The notes under the pieces were generated by a model, which saw only the letters and a list, made by a program, of their open reading frames with translations, had not been told where the DNA came from and did no database searches. A program made the position numbers and the translations under genes. A stretch of DNA of 64,000 nucleotides from Glebionis coronaria (lineage: Eukaryota > Streptophyta > Magnoliopsida > Asterales > Asteraceae). Positions 12,075 to 22,510 of this stretch are shown here, piece by piece. Positions within the stretch are counted from its first letter, which is position 1. Every line of letters starts with the position of its first letter. Location of the stretch: positions 358,794,752 to 358,858,751 of the forward strand of contig CM046879.1 of NCBI GenBank assembly GCA_025667525.1, written 5' to 3'.

Positions 12075-14100
12075 TCAATATCTCATGGGTCCAAAATTGT
12101 TAGTTCCAAACATCCCTTGCATTTGGTTGGGATGCATGAATGAGGTGGGGATTCCCCATGGAGAACAAAATGGAGGAGGGGAGTAGTTCATGTAACCATT
12201 TTGTTGTTTATTACTTCTCCTAGGTGTGTTTGATCTAGATTTAGAGTTATTATCATTCTTTCTAGGTGTTGGAGTTTTACTTCTAGTTCGTGAGTTGTTT
12301 TGATTATCCCTTGTAGGCGTTGTCGTTCTACTTCTAGGATTAGACTCATTCCGTACTCTAGGTGGAGTAGAAGATAATCTAGTTAAACTTCTATTTCCCA
12401 TGAGAGGTTTACTTAACGGCTTATAGAACTTACTAATAGCATTGTCGTCAAGTATGGGTAATTGAACCTTATTAACAGTAAGATGCTTTGGTTTTTCACT
12501 TAACTTAGATTTTTCAGAAAGTTCAGAGTTTTCACAAAAATCAACTTCTGGCCGCGGTACCTTATCTATGGTCGCGGTTCCATAGCGATAAGGAACCGCG
12601 CCATACAATGTAGAACCGCGTCCAGAAAGTGTTTTATGTGAAAACCTGACTTGTTTTGGTTCACTAGTTGAGGCTTCATTTGAGTTAAAACCTAGACCAA
12701 GTTTTTCATTAGAATGAACTTGTTTGTTTAACATATCATCAAGAGCACTAGTACCTTTCATGAACTTTTCCAATTTAATGGAGGTGCTCTTGAGATCATC
12801 ATTCTCTAATCTAAGTTTCTCACAACTTAAGCAACCTAAATCAACCTCTTTGTTTTTCTCAAGTATAGCCAATTTCTCCCTAAGTTCATTGATCTCATTT
12901 TCAAGCTTAGTTTTGGTTGATTTTAAGGTTTTATTCTTTTCTATGAATTTAAGACTAAGTTTGTGTAAGCTATCATATTTGCCTTCGAATTCAATATCAT
13001 CTAAAGTGGAACTATCATTGCTATAATATTCGGTTTCGGAATGTACCTCTTTAGAAGTGTGAGCCATAAGACATTTCTCCTCTTTGGGGTTGTCATCATC
13101 ATCTTCACCGCTATCGCTCCAAGCGCCACTAACGAATGCCGTGTGGTTCTTATCACTAGCGGGCTTTGGACAATCACCAATGAAGTGATTTGGATCACCA
13201 CATCTAAAGCAACTCCTATCACCTTTTTTGTTCTTGACAAACCGATTCTTAGACAATGGTTTCTTGTCATAGTTTGGGTGCCTAACGTGTTGACCTCGTC
13301 TCTTGAAGAACTTCTTGAAATCTCTCACCGCCAATGCATACTCCTCGTCATCACTCTCCGAGGAACTATCATGGTCACTTTGTGCCTTTTTGGCTTTAAG
13401 TGCAAGAGATTTCCTTTCACTCTTGGTTTTTACTAATTCCGAGTCCTTCAAAATTATCATCTCATGAACCTTCAAGTTTCCTATGAGTTCATCGAGTGAC
13501 AAAGTTGAGAGATCTTTCGACTCTTCAATAGCCGTGACTTTTGCTCTCCATTTTGGATGTAAGGCCCTTAGAAACTTCCTAACATTGTTCTTGCTAGAAA
13601 AACCTTCATCACGTGCTTTTAGACTAGTAATAATGGTGTTAAACCTAGAAAAACTTCCTATCAATAGTTTCATCTTCTAAGATTACAAATTGTTCATATT
13701 GTTGGACAAGAAGATCGATTTTACTTTCTTTGACTTGGCTATTACCTTGGTGGGTTACTAAAAGAGTGTTCCAAATAGCTTTGGCGGTTTCATACATAAA
13801 AATTCTTTCATACTCTTTCTTAGGCAAAGCATTATAAATCGCCATTTTAGCCTCATTATTTTTTGAAAGTTTCTTTTTAGTATCATCATTAGCTTTGTCA
13901 AAAGTGACTAATTCTTTTGTTTTAGAAACTTCATTAAATTGAAAGGATAAAAATTCACCATTGGTAATAACATGCCAAAGATCTAAATCTTTTGATTTCA
14001 CATAAGTTTCAAATCTATTTTTCCAATAAATAAAACTATCGGTTTCAAAAAGTGGTGGTCTTTGCATAGATTTCCCTTTTGGGTACTTGTTGGAATCCAT
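12075..14100 (-). pseudogene. Copia gag with zinc knuckle and coiled coil (element C)
   Basis: The start is ATG at 14100 (MDSNKYPKGKSMQRPP). The N-terminal gag core has FIYWKNRFETYVKS, YNALPKKEYERIF, VTHQGNSQVKESKIDLLVQQ and, after a one-base frameshift near 13660, [22 protein letters not shown] Ser/Asp/Glu-rich spacer precedes one zinc knuckle [14 protein letters not shown] (about 13160-13215) and a predicted coiled coil rich in Lys/Glu/Leu (~12780-12990). The Ser/Arg/Thr-Pro-rich tail (12230-12400) looks like a nucleic-acid binding or phosphorylated tail. Between coiled coil and tail the private GGTACC/TTATC motif (12551-12620) is translated as part of the protein. I recall close relatives in Asteraceae. 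It ends at TGA at 12075. Confidence 0.9.
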
Positions 14101-14154
14101 AGATCGATTCAAGTTTTAAAATACAATATACTTTAAAAATTCTTGAGCAACCCT

Positions 14155-14165
14155 CTCTGATACCA
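14155..14165 (-). other. Primer binding site of element C
   Basis: The minus strand reads TGGTATCAGAGA two bases after the 5' LTR. It is complementary, except for the last base, to the 3' end of plant initiator tRNA-Met, the usual primer for copia cDNA synthesis. Confidence 0.85.
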
Positions 14166-14167
14166 AT

Positions 14168-15437
14168 TGTAGAAACTAGAAGGGGGGGTTGAATAGTTTC
14201 TTTAATTTACTTGTTAAAATATGGTTTCCAAAAATCCTTTTTCAAAAACATAGGCTTGAGGAAATATGTGAAATCTTCCTATGCATAATATGAACAATGA
14301 TAGTGTTGCTAAATTAATACTAACAAAAATATATCCAAAAAGAATAAAGAATGATAGTGTAGCTAATCTAATATTAACACATGTATACGCAAAAAGAATA
14401 AAGAATGTAAAGAGTTAAGGGTAAAGAAAGATCAAACCGAACACAAAGGATTTATAGTTGTTCGGCAACGAAGCTCACTCCTCGTTCCTACTCCACTCCT
14501 CGAGTACTCCTTACTCGAGAGTTCACTACACAACAAGCTCCTTATGGTGGAGAAAACCGTACACGTCGCTTAACCAATTTCCGACTCTAAGCTAAAAGTC
14601 GAGCCCTAATCGTAGCTAAGACCAATCTACACAACTATACTTAGTACATACACAACTTCCAAATAGACACAACTACTTGGATCTTCACAACTATGACACA
14701 ACTACAAATATATAAAAATTGATCTTCAATGGATCTTTGGTGGTGGACTCAACACTTCACTAGGATAGTGTTCTTCTCTTTGCACTTGGAGAGGAAGAGA
14801 TGGAAGAACAAGATTCACTTCTTAAACAAGTAATAATCAAACAAATGATCAAAGATTTGAGTGATTAAAGAAGGGGTTTGAATCTGGAAAAGAATGTGCA
14901 AAAGAGGTGAGGTGAAAAGCTGAGAATGGCCAACTATTTAAAGGACAAAGGAGCCAACGGCTAGTTCTGCCCGCGGTACCTTATCACAGCCCGCGGTACC
15001 TTATCGATAAGGTACCGCCTAGGCGCTAAGGTACTGCCGGACTAGACTCCGCTCCTTTTTGTCTTTTAGTAGTGGAGGTCTTAATAGGGTATAAAAATAT
15101 CCTGAAAGGATATTCTTAACAGTATAAGAATATGCCATAATCAAATTTCAAATAATTAATTTAATAAAACATTTTCTTAAAAATAAAATTTAATAAAAAC
15201 TTGTCACTTTTAATAAAAAGTGAGTTTTAAGAAATGATTAAATCACTTGATCACTTGATTAAGGTTAGTACTTGTTTATCCATACCTTAAGTCAAAATGG
15301 GTAAAATGAAAAATACTTGAACTCAAGAATTCGTTTTTCGTTGTTTTCGTAAATGCTTGTTTTTACATATTGTCGTAAGCAAAACTAAGCGAGACCGAAA
15401 AATGCAAGTAACGTTTTTATTCAATATTGTATTAACA
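14168..15437 (-). repeat. 5' LTR of element C
   Basis: The plus-strand ends are TGTAGAAACTAG and TATTAACA; it is 1270 bp. It aligns over its whole length with 6251-7522. The palindromic motif cluster lies at 14971-15040. Three changes separate the two copies of that cluster (CCCGTGG/CCCGCGG twice, GGTACC/GGTACT once). Confidence 0.93.
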
Positions 15438-15442
15438 GATTT

Positions 15443-16440
15443 TGTTGACCAAAGCTCTATTCTGAACTTAGCAGGCTGTATTAACAGCCTCAGACCAAAA
15501 ATCAATAGGAAACTTAGCATCAGTCAACATTGTCCTTGTTGCTTCTATTAGGGTTCTATTCTTTCTTTCAGCAACACCATTCTGTTGTGGAGTTCTAGCT
15601 ATGCTAAACTACCTAGTAATCCCTTTATCAACACAGAAGCTATTTGACAGTTTATTTCTAAACTCACCACCATTATCACTTCTAAGTATTTTAACCTCAT
15701 TCCCTATTTTCTTTTCAATTTGGGTAATAAAGTTAATAAAAACTGTGGCAGTATCACTTTCTAAGGCCAAAAAGAAAGTCGAAGTAAATCTAGAAAAATC
15801 ATCAGTTATAACAAAACAATAAGATTTACCATTTAAACTTTCTATATTAGTTGGGCCAAAGAAATCCATATGTAGCAAGTGAAGTGGTTTAGAACTGGAA
15901 TGCACAAGTCTAAACTTAAAGGACACTTTGTGTTGTTTGCTTTTAAGGCATGCAACGCAAGAATGATCATTGTGGAAAGCCTTTGAAAGCAAACCATCAA
16001 CTAAATCATGTCTCACAAGTCTATTAATATTCTTAAAATTTATGTGCCCTAACCTTTTGTGCCATAGATTACTTTCATCTATTAAAGCTTTAACATAAAG
16101 ACATGAAAAATTGTTTTTCATCCTAATCCCATTAAGATTAACATTAAAAATGTCCTTATGCCTAGGTGTTCTATAATCAATAAACTTCTCATCAGGCATC
16201 TTAAAATATTTACTCAACACCAAGCATTTAGTATTAGTGAAAAGAACCTTTTATAGTCAAGTTCTTTTACCAGAAAGACGTTTTCAAAACTTAAATTGTT
16301 GGTGATAAGAGTGCCTTTGCCTGAAATAGTCCCATAGCCTCCTCAAAAGTACACTTTGTCACCATCTTTAATGGGGTAAAATTTGACAAATAATCTTCAT
16401 TCCCCGTCACGTGCCTAGAGGATCCACTGTCCTAATATCC
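15443..16440 (-). pseudogene. Copia protease and integrase (element B)
   Basis: The protease motif is DSGSSRHVTG at 16403-16432, where the family norm DSGCSRHMTG has Cys; an in-frame TAG sits just before it. The GAG-pre-integrase finger has NLWHKRLGHINF and CVACLKSKQH (15950-16075). The integrase core has MDFFGPTN, LRSDNGGEFR and, after a stop at 15609, the GVAERKNRT region. The catalytic Asp and Glu positions look kept. The block ends inside NRALVNKI, where element C was inserted, and continues at 6250. Further stops (for example TAA at about 15496) confirm it is dead. Confidence 0.88.
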
Positions 16441-16444
16441 ATGA

Positions 16445-17778
16445 TCATTGACCTGCTTTTGAATGCCCTTCACATAAAGAAAACAAATTCGTTTTCTTTA
16501 GAAACCCAAGCATGAGCAGACTTGGATTCATGTGGTTGTTCAACAAGAACAGATTTAGTCCTTATAACAACCCCTTGTTCATCCCTTTGTGGCCTCAACA
16601 CCCAGTTTACCCTAATTGGTTTAGTAATGACCTTTTAAGGATAATGAAATCTAGTACAGGTCATAGAAATCCCATTAGAATTAGGGTTTTGGTCTTGTTT
16701 AAGTCTCCAAGTCAAACTAGATGAAGCTTTGGACCCCTTTCCCTTAGGCTGTAGGTACCTACTATTACTTGGTCTAACACAAGAACCAACACCAGCTTGT
16801 TGTGGCATTTTCATGCCATACCTAGAGCTGTCAGCGTTGGAATTGTTCTTGTCAGTGTTGAATTTGTTCTTGTCAGCGCTGAATTTGTTCTTGTCAACGC
16901 CCAAATTAGGGTTTGCTACATAAACCCATTATCTGTTAGACTATATGTTGGTATTTTTAAAGGGCCTTTGTCCATGAGTATTTGTCCCATTAGTAAAGAA
17001 GGGAGCAGGTCTAGTAACTTGTGGACTTGGTTGGACAATAGGTCTGGGTTTGACCATGGTTGACCTATTGTCAGTGTTGACTTTTGAGGCACTGACACAT
17101 TTATAGGCCAAGTGAGAAAAACACCCACATGTGTAACACGCTTTTCTAGACATAACTTTATGTCTAGATTGAAAGAACCCTGTCCTATTAACACTAGCTT
17201 GTCTTTGTGGTGACCTAGGTTTTCTATACATTTCAGCATATTTAACACTAGGTTTTCTCTTAATAGATGAGCCAAGGTCAGCAGGTTTTCCGGTCGTGGG
17301 GTTGGTCACAGTAATGGGTGTAGGCTCAAATGGACTTTCACTAAGCATCCCACCCCTAACAAAAAGAAGGGTTGTCTTCTTTCCACTTCTGAAGGTCAGT
17401 CCCCTTTTATTGATATTCCTCAACTAGGGTGAGCACTCTAGGTGGAGGAATAAATTATCTTCTTTGAGTTCTGGAATACCAGTCCAAGAGAGAACCTTTC
17501 TCTGTACACCATAAAAGTTCCCAACAGGTGGAGGAAGAGCAACATATTCATTCATACCAATACCTGACATATCCCTAGGGTTTCTTTGTTCACATACACA
17601 TTTTTCTAGGGTTTGGCTGGCCTTATCAAATCTTTTTATTTTAAGCCCTACATTTTATTTATCCTTAACGGCCTCATCTAACTTAAGTTGCACTTCACCT
17701 CTTGATCTCATCAGAGTGTCCCTAAGTTCAACACTAACTTTAAGATCATGAGACGAAACATTAATTTAATCTTTTAGC
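16445..17778 (-). pseudogene. C-terminal half of copia gag (element B)
   Basis: This matches A at 35479-36699. It includes the segment GKPADLGSSIKRKPSVKYAE, the repeated MYRKPRSP block and a zinc knuckle CYTCGCFSHLAYKC (about 17092-17135) with all four ligands, unlike A's copy. Downstream, 16829-16910 encodes a 24-bp near-tandem repeat giving (F/N)(S/N)(A/T)DKNK, the translated form of the family motif. Several frame breaks are visible (17423-17440, 17660 TAA, 16920). The gag N-terminus is missing through the LTR-gag deletion. Confidence 0.8.
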
Positions 17779-17936
17779 TTTGTGTTAACGAGATTAAATA
17801 AAGTTTAACACGTAGAGAAACTTTGTTGTTATATGAACAATCCAAGTGTTATGCGGAATTAACACTTAGAATAAAGAACAAGTAAAACAATTAAACCAAA
17901 CTTTCACTTTTGAGTTAAAAGTTGTCATAGAATGGG
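17771..17936 (-). repeat. Distal LTR fragment of element B
   Basis: On the minus strand GAAAGTTTGGTTTA, TTAATTCCGCATAA, AACAAAGTTT and CTACGTGTT occur in the same order as in A's 5' LTR at 18320-18450. Together with A's LTR it forms an inverted repeat with a few hundred bases between the arms. The LTR's upstream part is not recognisable beyond 17936. Confidence 0.7.
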
Positions 17937-17981
17937 TACCTCGCTTTACTAATTTGTACCTGTTATTATTATTGATAATCG

Positions 17982-18474
17982 TGTTGGGAATAAAATGTAG
18001 CCAATACACTTGGACGCTGACAAGAGCAATCTGGACGTTGTTGGGAAGAAATCAAGCGTTGACAGGGCAAGCGTTGACAGGAAGAAGTCAAGCGTTGATA
18101 AGAAGAAGTCAAACACTAATAGAAGACTTAGTCTACACGTATTATGTTTCTAGTAAATATATGATCGACAATGTATTTCATATGTTTATCTTTACCTAAA
18201 ATAGCTGATTTGTAGACTCTTGTACAAGACTCCTTAATCTATAAAAGGAGGCCTTTAGGTTTATGTTTTATATACATTTTCACACTTTCATTATACGCAA
18301 GTTTGTTTTATCAATCAAAATGAAAGTTTGGTTTACATTGTTTGTGTGTTCTTGTTTGATTATTAATTCCGCATAATACTTAAATTGTTTCATACACAAC
18401 AAAGTTTATCTACGTGTTTAACTTGATTTAATCTCGTTTACACAAGCTAAATCGATCTAAGTTTGGAATCAACA
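17982..18474 (+). repeat. 5' LTR of element A
   Basis: It is 493 bp, starts TGTTGGGAATAAAATG and ends GGAATCAACA, giving TGTTG/CAACA inverted ends. A TATA box TATAAAAG lies at 18240-18247. Upstream of it, 18011-18120 holds five to six degenerate copies of the family motif (GGACGCTGACAAGAG, AAGCGTTGACAGG, AAGCGTTGATAAG) spaced about 18-25 bp, placed like promoter-proximal repeats. Confidence 0.93.
18240..18247 (+). promoter_or_regulatory. TATA box of element A LTR
   Basis: TATAAAAG lies in a GC-poor context and is followed by GAGGCCTTT. The identical box occurs in the 3' LTR at 57106-57113. Position about 260 bp into the LTR fits the start of R. Confidence 0.7.
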
Positions 18475-18476
18475 AG

Positions 18477-18488
18477 TGGTATCAGAGC
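18477..18488 (+). other. Primer binding site of element A
   Basis: TGGTATCAGAGC, two bases after the LTR, is a perfect complement of the 3' end of plant initiator tRNA-Met. Confidence 0.92.
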
Positions 18489-18552
18489 TTGTTGAGAAAC
18501 TTTGATCTAAAGAACACAAAAACCCTAATTTTCAAGAAACCTTAAAAACAAC

Positions 18553-19602
18553 ATGTCTACTCCAGAGTTAAACTCCTCCTCCTCCTCAACCCCCAACATC
18601 AAGATTCCCATGCTAGACCTAGACAACTTTGAGCTGTGGAAGTTTAATTTTAAACAGTATCTTCAATTCCATGACTACACCCTATGTGAAATTATTGAAT
18701 ATGAAAACACATTCAATAAGGCTGGCAAGATTGTAGATGCTATCTTGTCAAGATCAACTCAAGGCTCTACTGAAGAGGATCGAAAAGAAAAACCTGATGA
18801 TGGTAGAGCTGTCTCAGCTGAGGATATAGCAAAGAGAAGGAATGACATGAAAACCCTAAGCATTCTTAAACTCTCTTTGGGACAAGCCAATCAACACAAA
18901 TATAGAAGCTATGAGTCTGCAAAAGATCTTTGGGCAGCCCTTGAAGTTGCTTATGGTGGTAATGCTAATACTGTACAAGAGAAAAAGAAGCAACTCTTGC
19001 ATGAGTATGTTGTTTTTAAAGCTCAACCCAATGAAAAGCTAAGTTGAGTGAGAAGCAGACTTCTTGACATTACAAGCAAGCTGTCCTTTATGGGAACAGT
19101 GCTTGGTGATGTTGATATCATCACCACTTTTCTTAAAAGTCTTGGTGATGCATGGAAGATTGAAGCAAGACCTATAATTGCTAATAATACTCACAAAAGT
19201 TCTACTTTTGATGATGTTTACAATAAGCTGAGGCTGGTAGAGAATGAAATTCTTTTGGATCAAGGAAGCAAGTCTACCAATGGAAATATGGCCTTCTTCT
19301 CACATAGTAAAGGTCAATTTGATCAAAAGGAGTCATACATGCACCCCGTTACTAGATCAACTTGTGTTAACACCGGATCAAGCCTTGTCAATGCCTCACA
19401 TTCAGACGCTGGCACATACAATGTTGACTCTCCAAGAGTCAAGCCTGCTGGTATTGATCTAGATACTATTTGTGCATACATTGCTTCATTGCCCAATGGT
19501 TTAGTGATTACATATGAGGACCTTGAGCAAATTAGTGATGAGCATTTGGAGGAGATGGACATAAAGTGGAATATGGCTCTTGCAAGTATAAGAGAAAATA
19601 GA
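18553..19602 (+). pseudogene. Copia gag, N-terminal part (element A)
   Basis: The start is ATG at 18553 (MSTPELNSSSSSTPN), 65 bp after the PBS. The gag core has FELWKFNFKQYLQF, LSLGQANQHKYRSYESAKDLW and YGGNANTVQEKKKQLLHEY. A TGA at 19045-19047 interrupts it; the same frame then continues through ITTFLKSLGDAWK, YNKLRLVENEILLDQ and a Ser/Asp-rich spacer with DICAYIASLPNGLV-type sequence. It breaks off at MALASIRENR, where element D enters. The zinc knuckle follows after D at 35027. Apart from the one stop this half is well preserved. Confidence 0.9.
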
Positions 19603-19967
19603 TGTAATCGAAGATATAACACGAATTTAAGAAAGAAAATAGATGAAGAAGATGAATTCTAGAGAGAGAAAGTAGTGAGAGAAAGTAGAGAGAAGAGATG
19701 ATTAACTTGGTGAATATTAGATTAGAAGTGAGAAAAATGAACAACCAACCCTCCTAACATGCTAGGAGGTTAGTATATATAGTCCACCCACATGCGGGCT
19801 TTAATGGGCTATATATTGGACCGGGCTTGTCTTATGGACTTTAATTAGTTTAAATCCAAGCCCACAAACCACAACTAATTAACTACCTATTACAACGTTC
19901 TAACTAATGTTACAATAATAACCTATGACCGAGCATTCTTGTTTGACTCAATATTTTGAGGCTAACA
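19603..19967 (-). repeat. LTR1 (3' LTR) of element D
   Basis: The plus strand ends GAGGCTAACA, so the sense strand starts TGTTAGCCTC. GA-rich GAGAGAGAAAG repeats lie at 19660-19700 and a TATA box on the sense strand at 19774-19782. Next to it is the hairpin CCTCCTA...TAGGAGG (19750-19769). Its far end lacks the first ~12-24 bases seen in LTR3. Confidence 0.88.
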
Positions 19968-22510
19968 ATCTCCCCCAATGTAAGGTCATACCCTTTTGAT
20001 ATTTGAAGATCAATGGATATTACGAATCTCGTCATAAATGAGTCTTGAACGTGTAACAGTAGTTTTCTTCCTTCATGTTGTGATCTTTGAGCCTTTGTCA
20101 TTGTCTTTCGACTTAGTCTTTTATCTTGAGATCTTCAAATCATTCTTGACTTGTCTTTGCCATCTTACGATCTTGTGTCTTTATCCACATGCTCACACTT
20201 TTAATAGTTGAATAAGTCTTTGGGCATGAACATGTGGTTTTGAATCTTTGACTATGCTGAGTATACCGTGACGCCACCTTCTCGAGACAAAACATGGACA
20301 CAGACTGAATGGCTTTGACATTCGTCCTAAATCGGTAGCGTTTTACCTCCGGTCGGTGAAGACCGTTATACGATATTAAATATCGTACCTGTGATTAGGT
20401 AGATTCAATTAAGAATCTCCTTGACAGGTTTTCGCGGCAGTACTAGTCGTTCTCTTTACTCGACCGTCTCAAAGCAAGACTGCTAACATAAAGAGTGAAT
20501 CAATTGGATAAATATCCGCTTGATTAAAGTCGTCAATTCAAATTCCTGGAAAAAGTTTGATTCATTAAGAATCTTACCATTGATGCTTTCCATTTGACAC
20601 AAGTTTGATTCATAAGAATCTCACAAGTCACCTACCGTAGCGCTGTTTTATGTTGACACTAGAAGGATTTCCATTCGTCACTGTGAATATTAATGAATAT
20701 CACTCTGAATGTTCTGGCAAGACCATAAAGATATTGCGTAGAAACCTGAAACGAGTTTGAATCAATTCAGAGTCAAACCACTGTTTCTTTTAAGTTTTAC
20801 ACATGATCAATTCATAAAGAATCTTGCATATGACCTACCGCAGTGCTGTTTGATGTTAACACTGGAAAGATTTCCACTCATCATTGTGAATACTAAGTAG
20901 TATCACTCTGAGTGTTCTAGCAATATCGCAAGGATATAGCGTAGGACTCTCTTTATCTTCATCCGCGTGTCCTAACGAGATTTGATTGATCTCTTGGCTC
21001 TAGACTCGATTTGTGCACTTTTAGTGGTCGGAGGCTGGAGCAGATGACACGTATTCAATATCAACTATCTCGGAGTGAGAAAGTCAATAGAAGTCGAGTT
21101 GATCTCCGTGACATTAAAACAAACTTCTTTTGAGAGAAGCCTGAGTAGCTGGGAAAGGGTTGTGCTTCACATCACTGGGACCATGATGAGTTGTCTTCAT
21201 GATGTGTTGACCCGGTCTCTGCCTAAGTTGTATGGAGGGCTTCTTTCTTTAGACCCTTTATCCTTACATCTCTTTTTCATTCTTCAACCCCTTCAATGCT
21301 TACCAAGACATCATTAATAGCACCTTGTTGTGATTGTTCCAGTGCTATCATCAGTACTTAGTCGGCATTAAGCTACGTTCACATTCTACTCCATCTTTCC
21401 TAAGGACTTCTAATAATCTATTGGATTGTCCCTAGGAAGATCCCTCTGGTTCTGGTTGGATCATAGGACTTAAACCTAACCACCCTTTTGACACCAATAA
21501 CGTCATGAATTAAAGATGTTGTGGGTATTTGATCGTAACCATGAGAACCACTTTAAATTCTAACAAAGTATTTGAAAAACATTTAACACCTTGATAGTTT
21601 TGTCGTTTTAGAAATGCTCCCCCTTCACATGTGCATCGATAATCGAAAGTGTTTCGCACATGTAGGTAAGAGTTAAAGTGCTTGAGTCTTATATAAGATC
21701 ACATTTTAATCACATTTGCTCCCCCTATATCTAATATATAAAATCTTTTGATATTAGAGATACCAAATTTGATTAAAATATATTTTGAAAAATAGTCTTG
21801 AAATCTTCGGGAGAAAGATGTGTCAAACTTAGCATGAATTTTGGAAAGCTCCCCCTCAAAAATTGATCCAATGGAATTGTCATTACGAGGATTTGATCCA
21901 CATTAAACTTTTGAGGAAAGGAGTTGTTGAACACACAATTTTTGAAAGATTTTGAATATCATTGAGAAATTCTTGAAAAAATTGTGTTCAACGCTTTTTG
22001 AAAAATCAATTCTTTTTGACGAAAAGGTTTTTCTAAAGCATAAACTTGAGTTCATAGACTTTGAATGTCTTAAGGAATCCACTCAAGTGTAAGAAGATTT
22101 AACTTCTTTTGCTATGGGTAAGGGCACAAATTCGCACACTCCCCCGTGAATATAGTTCCGGGTTACAATCTGAAAGTGATTACAAGCCATTGTGTTGAGC
22201 TCAAAATGCTGAATGTTTTGTGACAAGCTCAACCCGTGATAGATTGCTCTACCCGTTGTTGGAAATATTGTCCAAAATAGACAATTTCCTTTTGAAAAGA
22301 TAGAAATGACATGTTTTGAAAAATATTTACAAATTTCATTCGAGCATTATGTACACACCCGTGTCGTTATTGAGCGACATTTCTAGGTACGTCCATATTA
22401 TCGATACTGAAAGACATGTCGAGAAGAATATTTCTGGATTATCAAAGATTTTTAAATTTTGTATTTTGCTTCTTCATTAATATTTACAAGATAGATGTTT
22501 GATAGATGAA
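19968..22510 (-). other. PPT and 2.5 kb 3' non-coding region of element D
   Basis: The sense strand reads CATTGGGGGAGAT right before LTR1 (plus 19968-19980), the expected polypurine tract. No credible ORF lies between it and RNase H. Extra GGGGGAG tracts lie near 21616, 21718, 21848 and 22139. A diverged direct duplication occupies 20603-20752 and 20806-20948. No extra ORF is seen here, unlike A, B and C. Confidence 0.65.
20603..20948. repeat. Diverged direct duplication of ~145 bp
   Basis: Two copies, 20603-20752 and 20806-20948, share GACCTACCG(T/C)AG(C/T)GCTGTTT, the GTTGACACT/GTTAACACT segment, ATCACTCTGA(A/G)TGTTCT and ATAAGAATCT in order. Many substitutions separate them, so the duplication is old relative to the D insertion. 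Confidence 0.6.

Larger units (their letters stand above)
6251..15437 (-). mobile_element. Element C: complete-length Ty1/copia retrotransposon
   Basis: This 9187-bp insertion has paired LTRs (6251-7522 and 14168-15437) and a 5-bp target duplication GATTT (6246-6250 and 15438-15442). On the minus strand the order is 5' LTR, PBS, gag, protease, integrase, RT, RNase H, a 1.5 kb 3' region with a small ORF, PPT and 3' LTR. Integrase before RT defines copia. Size, the long gag with one zinc knuckle and a coiled coil, and the extra 3' ORF suggest the SIRE/Maximus lineage (inference). By eye the LTRs differ at about 35 positions in 1270 (roughly 2.7%), so the insertion is fairly young, yet gag and pol each carry a frameshift or stops. 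Confidence 0.95.
15438..17936 (-). mobile_element. Element B, 5' part: LTR end, gag, protease, integrase
   Basis: Minus-strand order from the right: about 165 bp homologous to the end of A's LTR (17771-17936), then directly the C-terminal part of gag, protease and integrase. PBS, leader and the N-terminal two thirds of gag are missing. The alignment with A jumps from LTR position ~18450 to gag position ~35479 at the shared bases AGCTAAA. Element C separates this block from its continuation at 6250. The 45 bp at 17937-17981, between B and A, match nothing I can name. Confidence 0.8.

Noticed and set aside
18011..18120. Reading the TTGAC core in the A motif as WRKY W-boxes
   Set aside because: Many copies have CTGAC or lack the following pyrimidine, and the motif is equally common in coding linkers, so a plain promoter explanation does not cover it.
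18011..18120. CRISPR-like spaced repeats
   Set aside because: Spacing is irregular, repeats are short and degenerate, there are no cas genes, and the DNA is plant.
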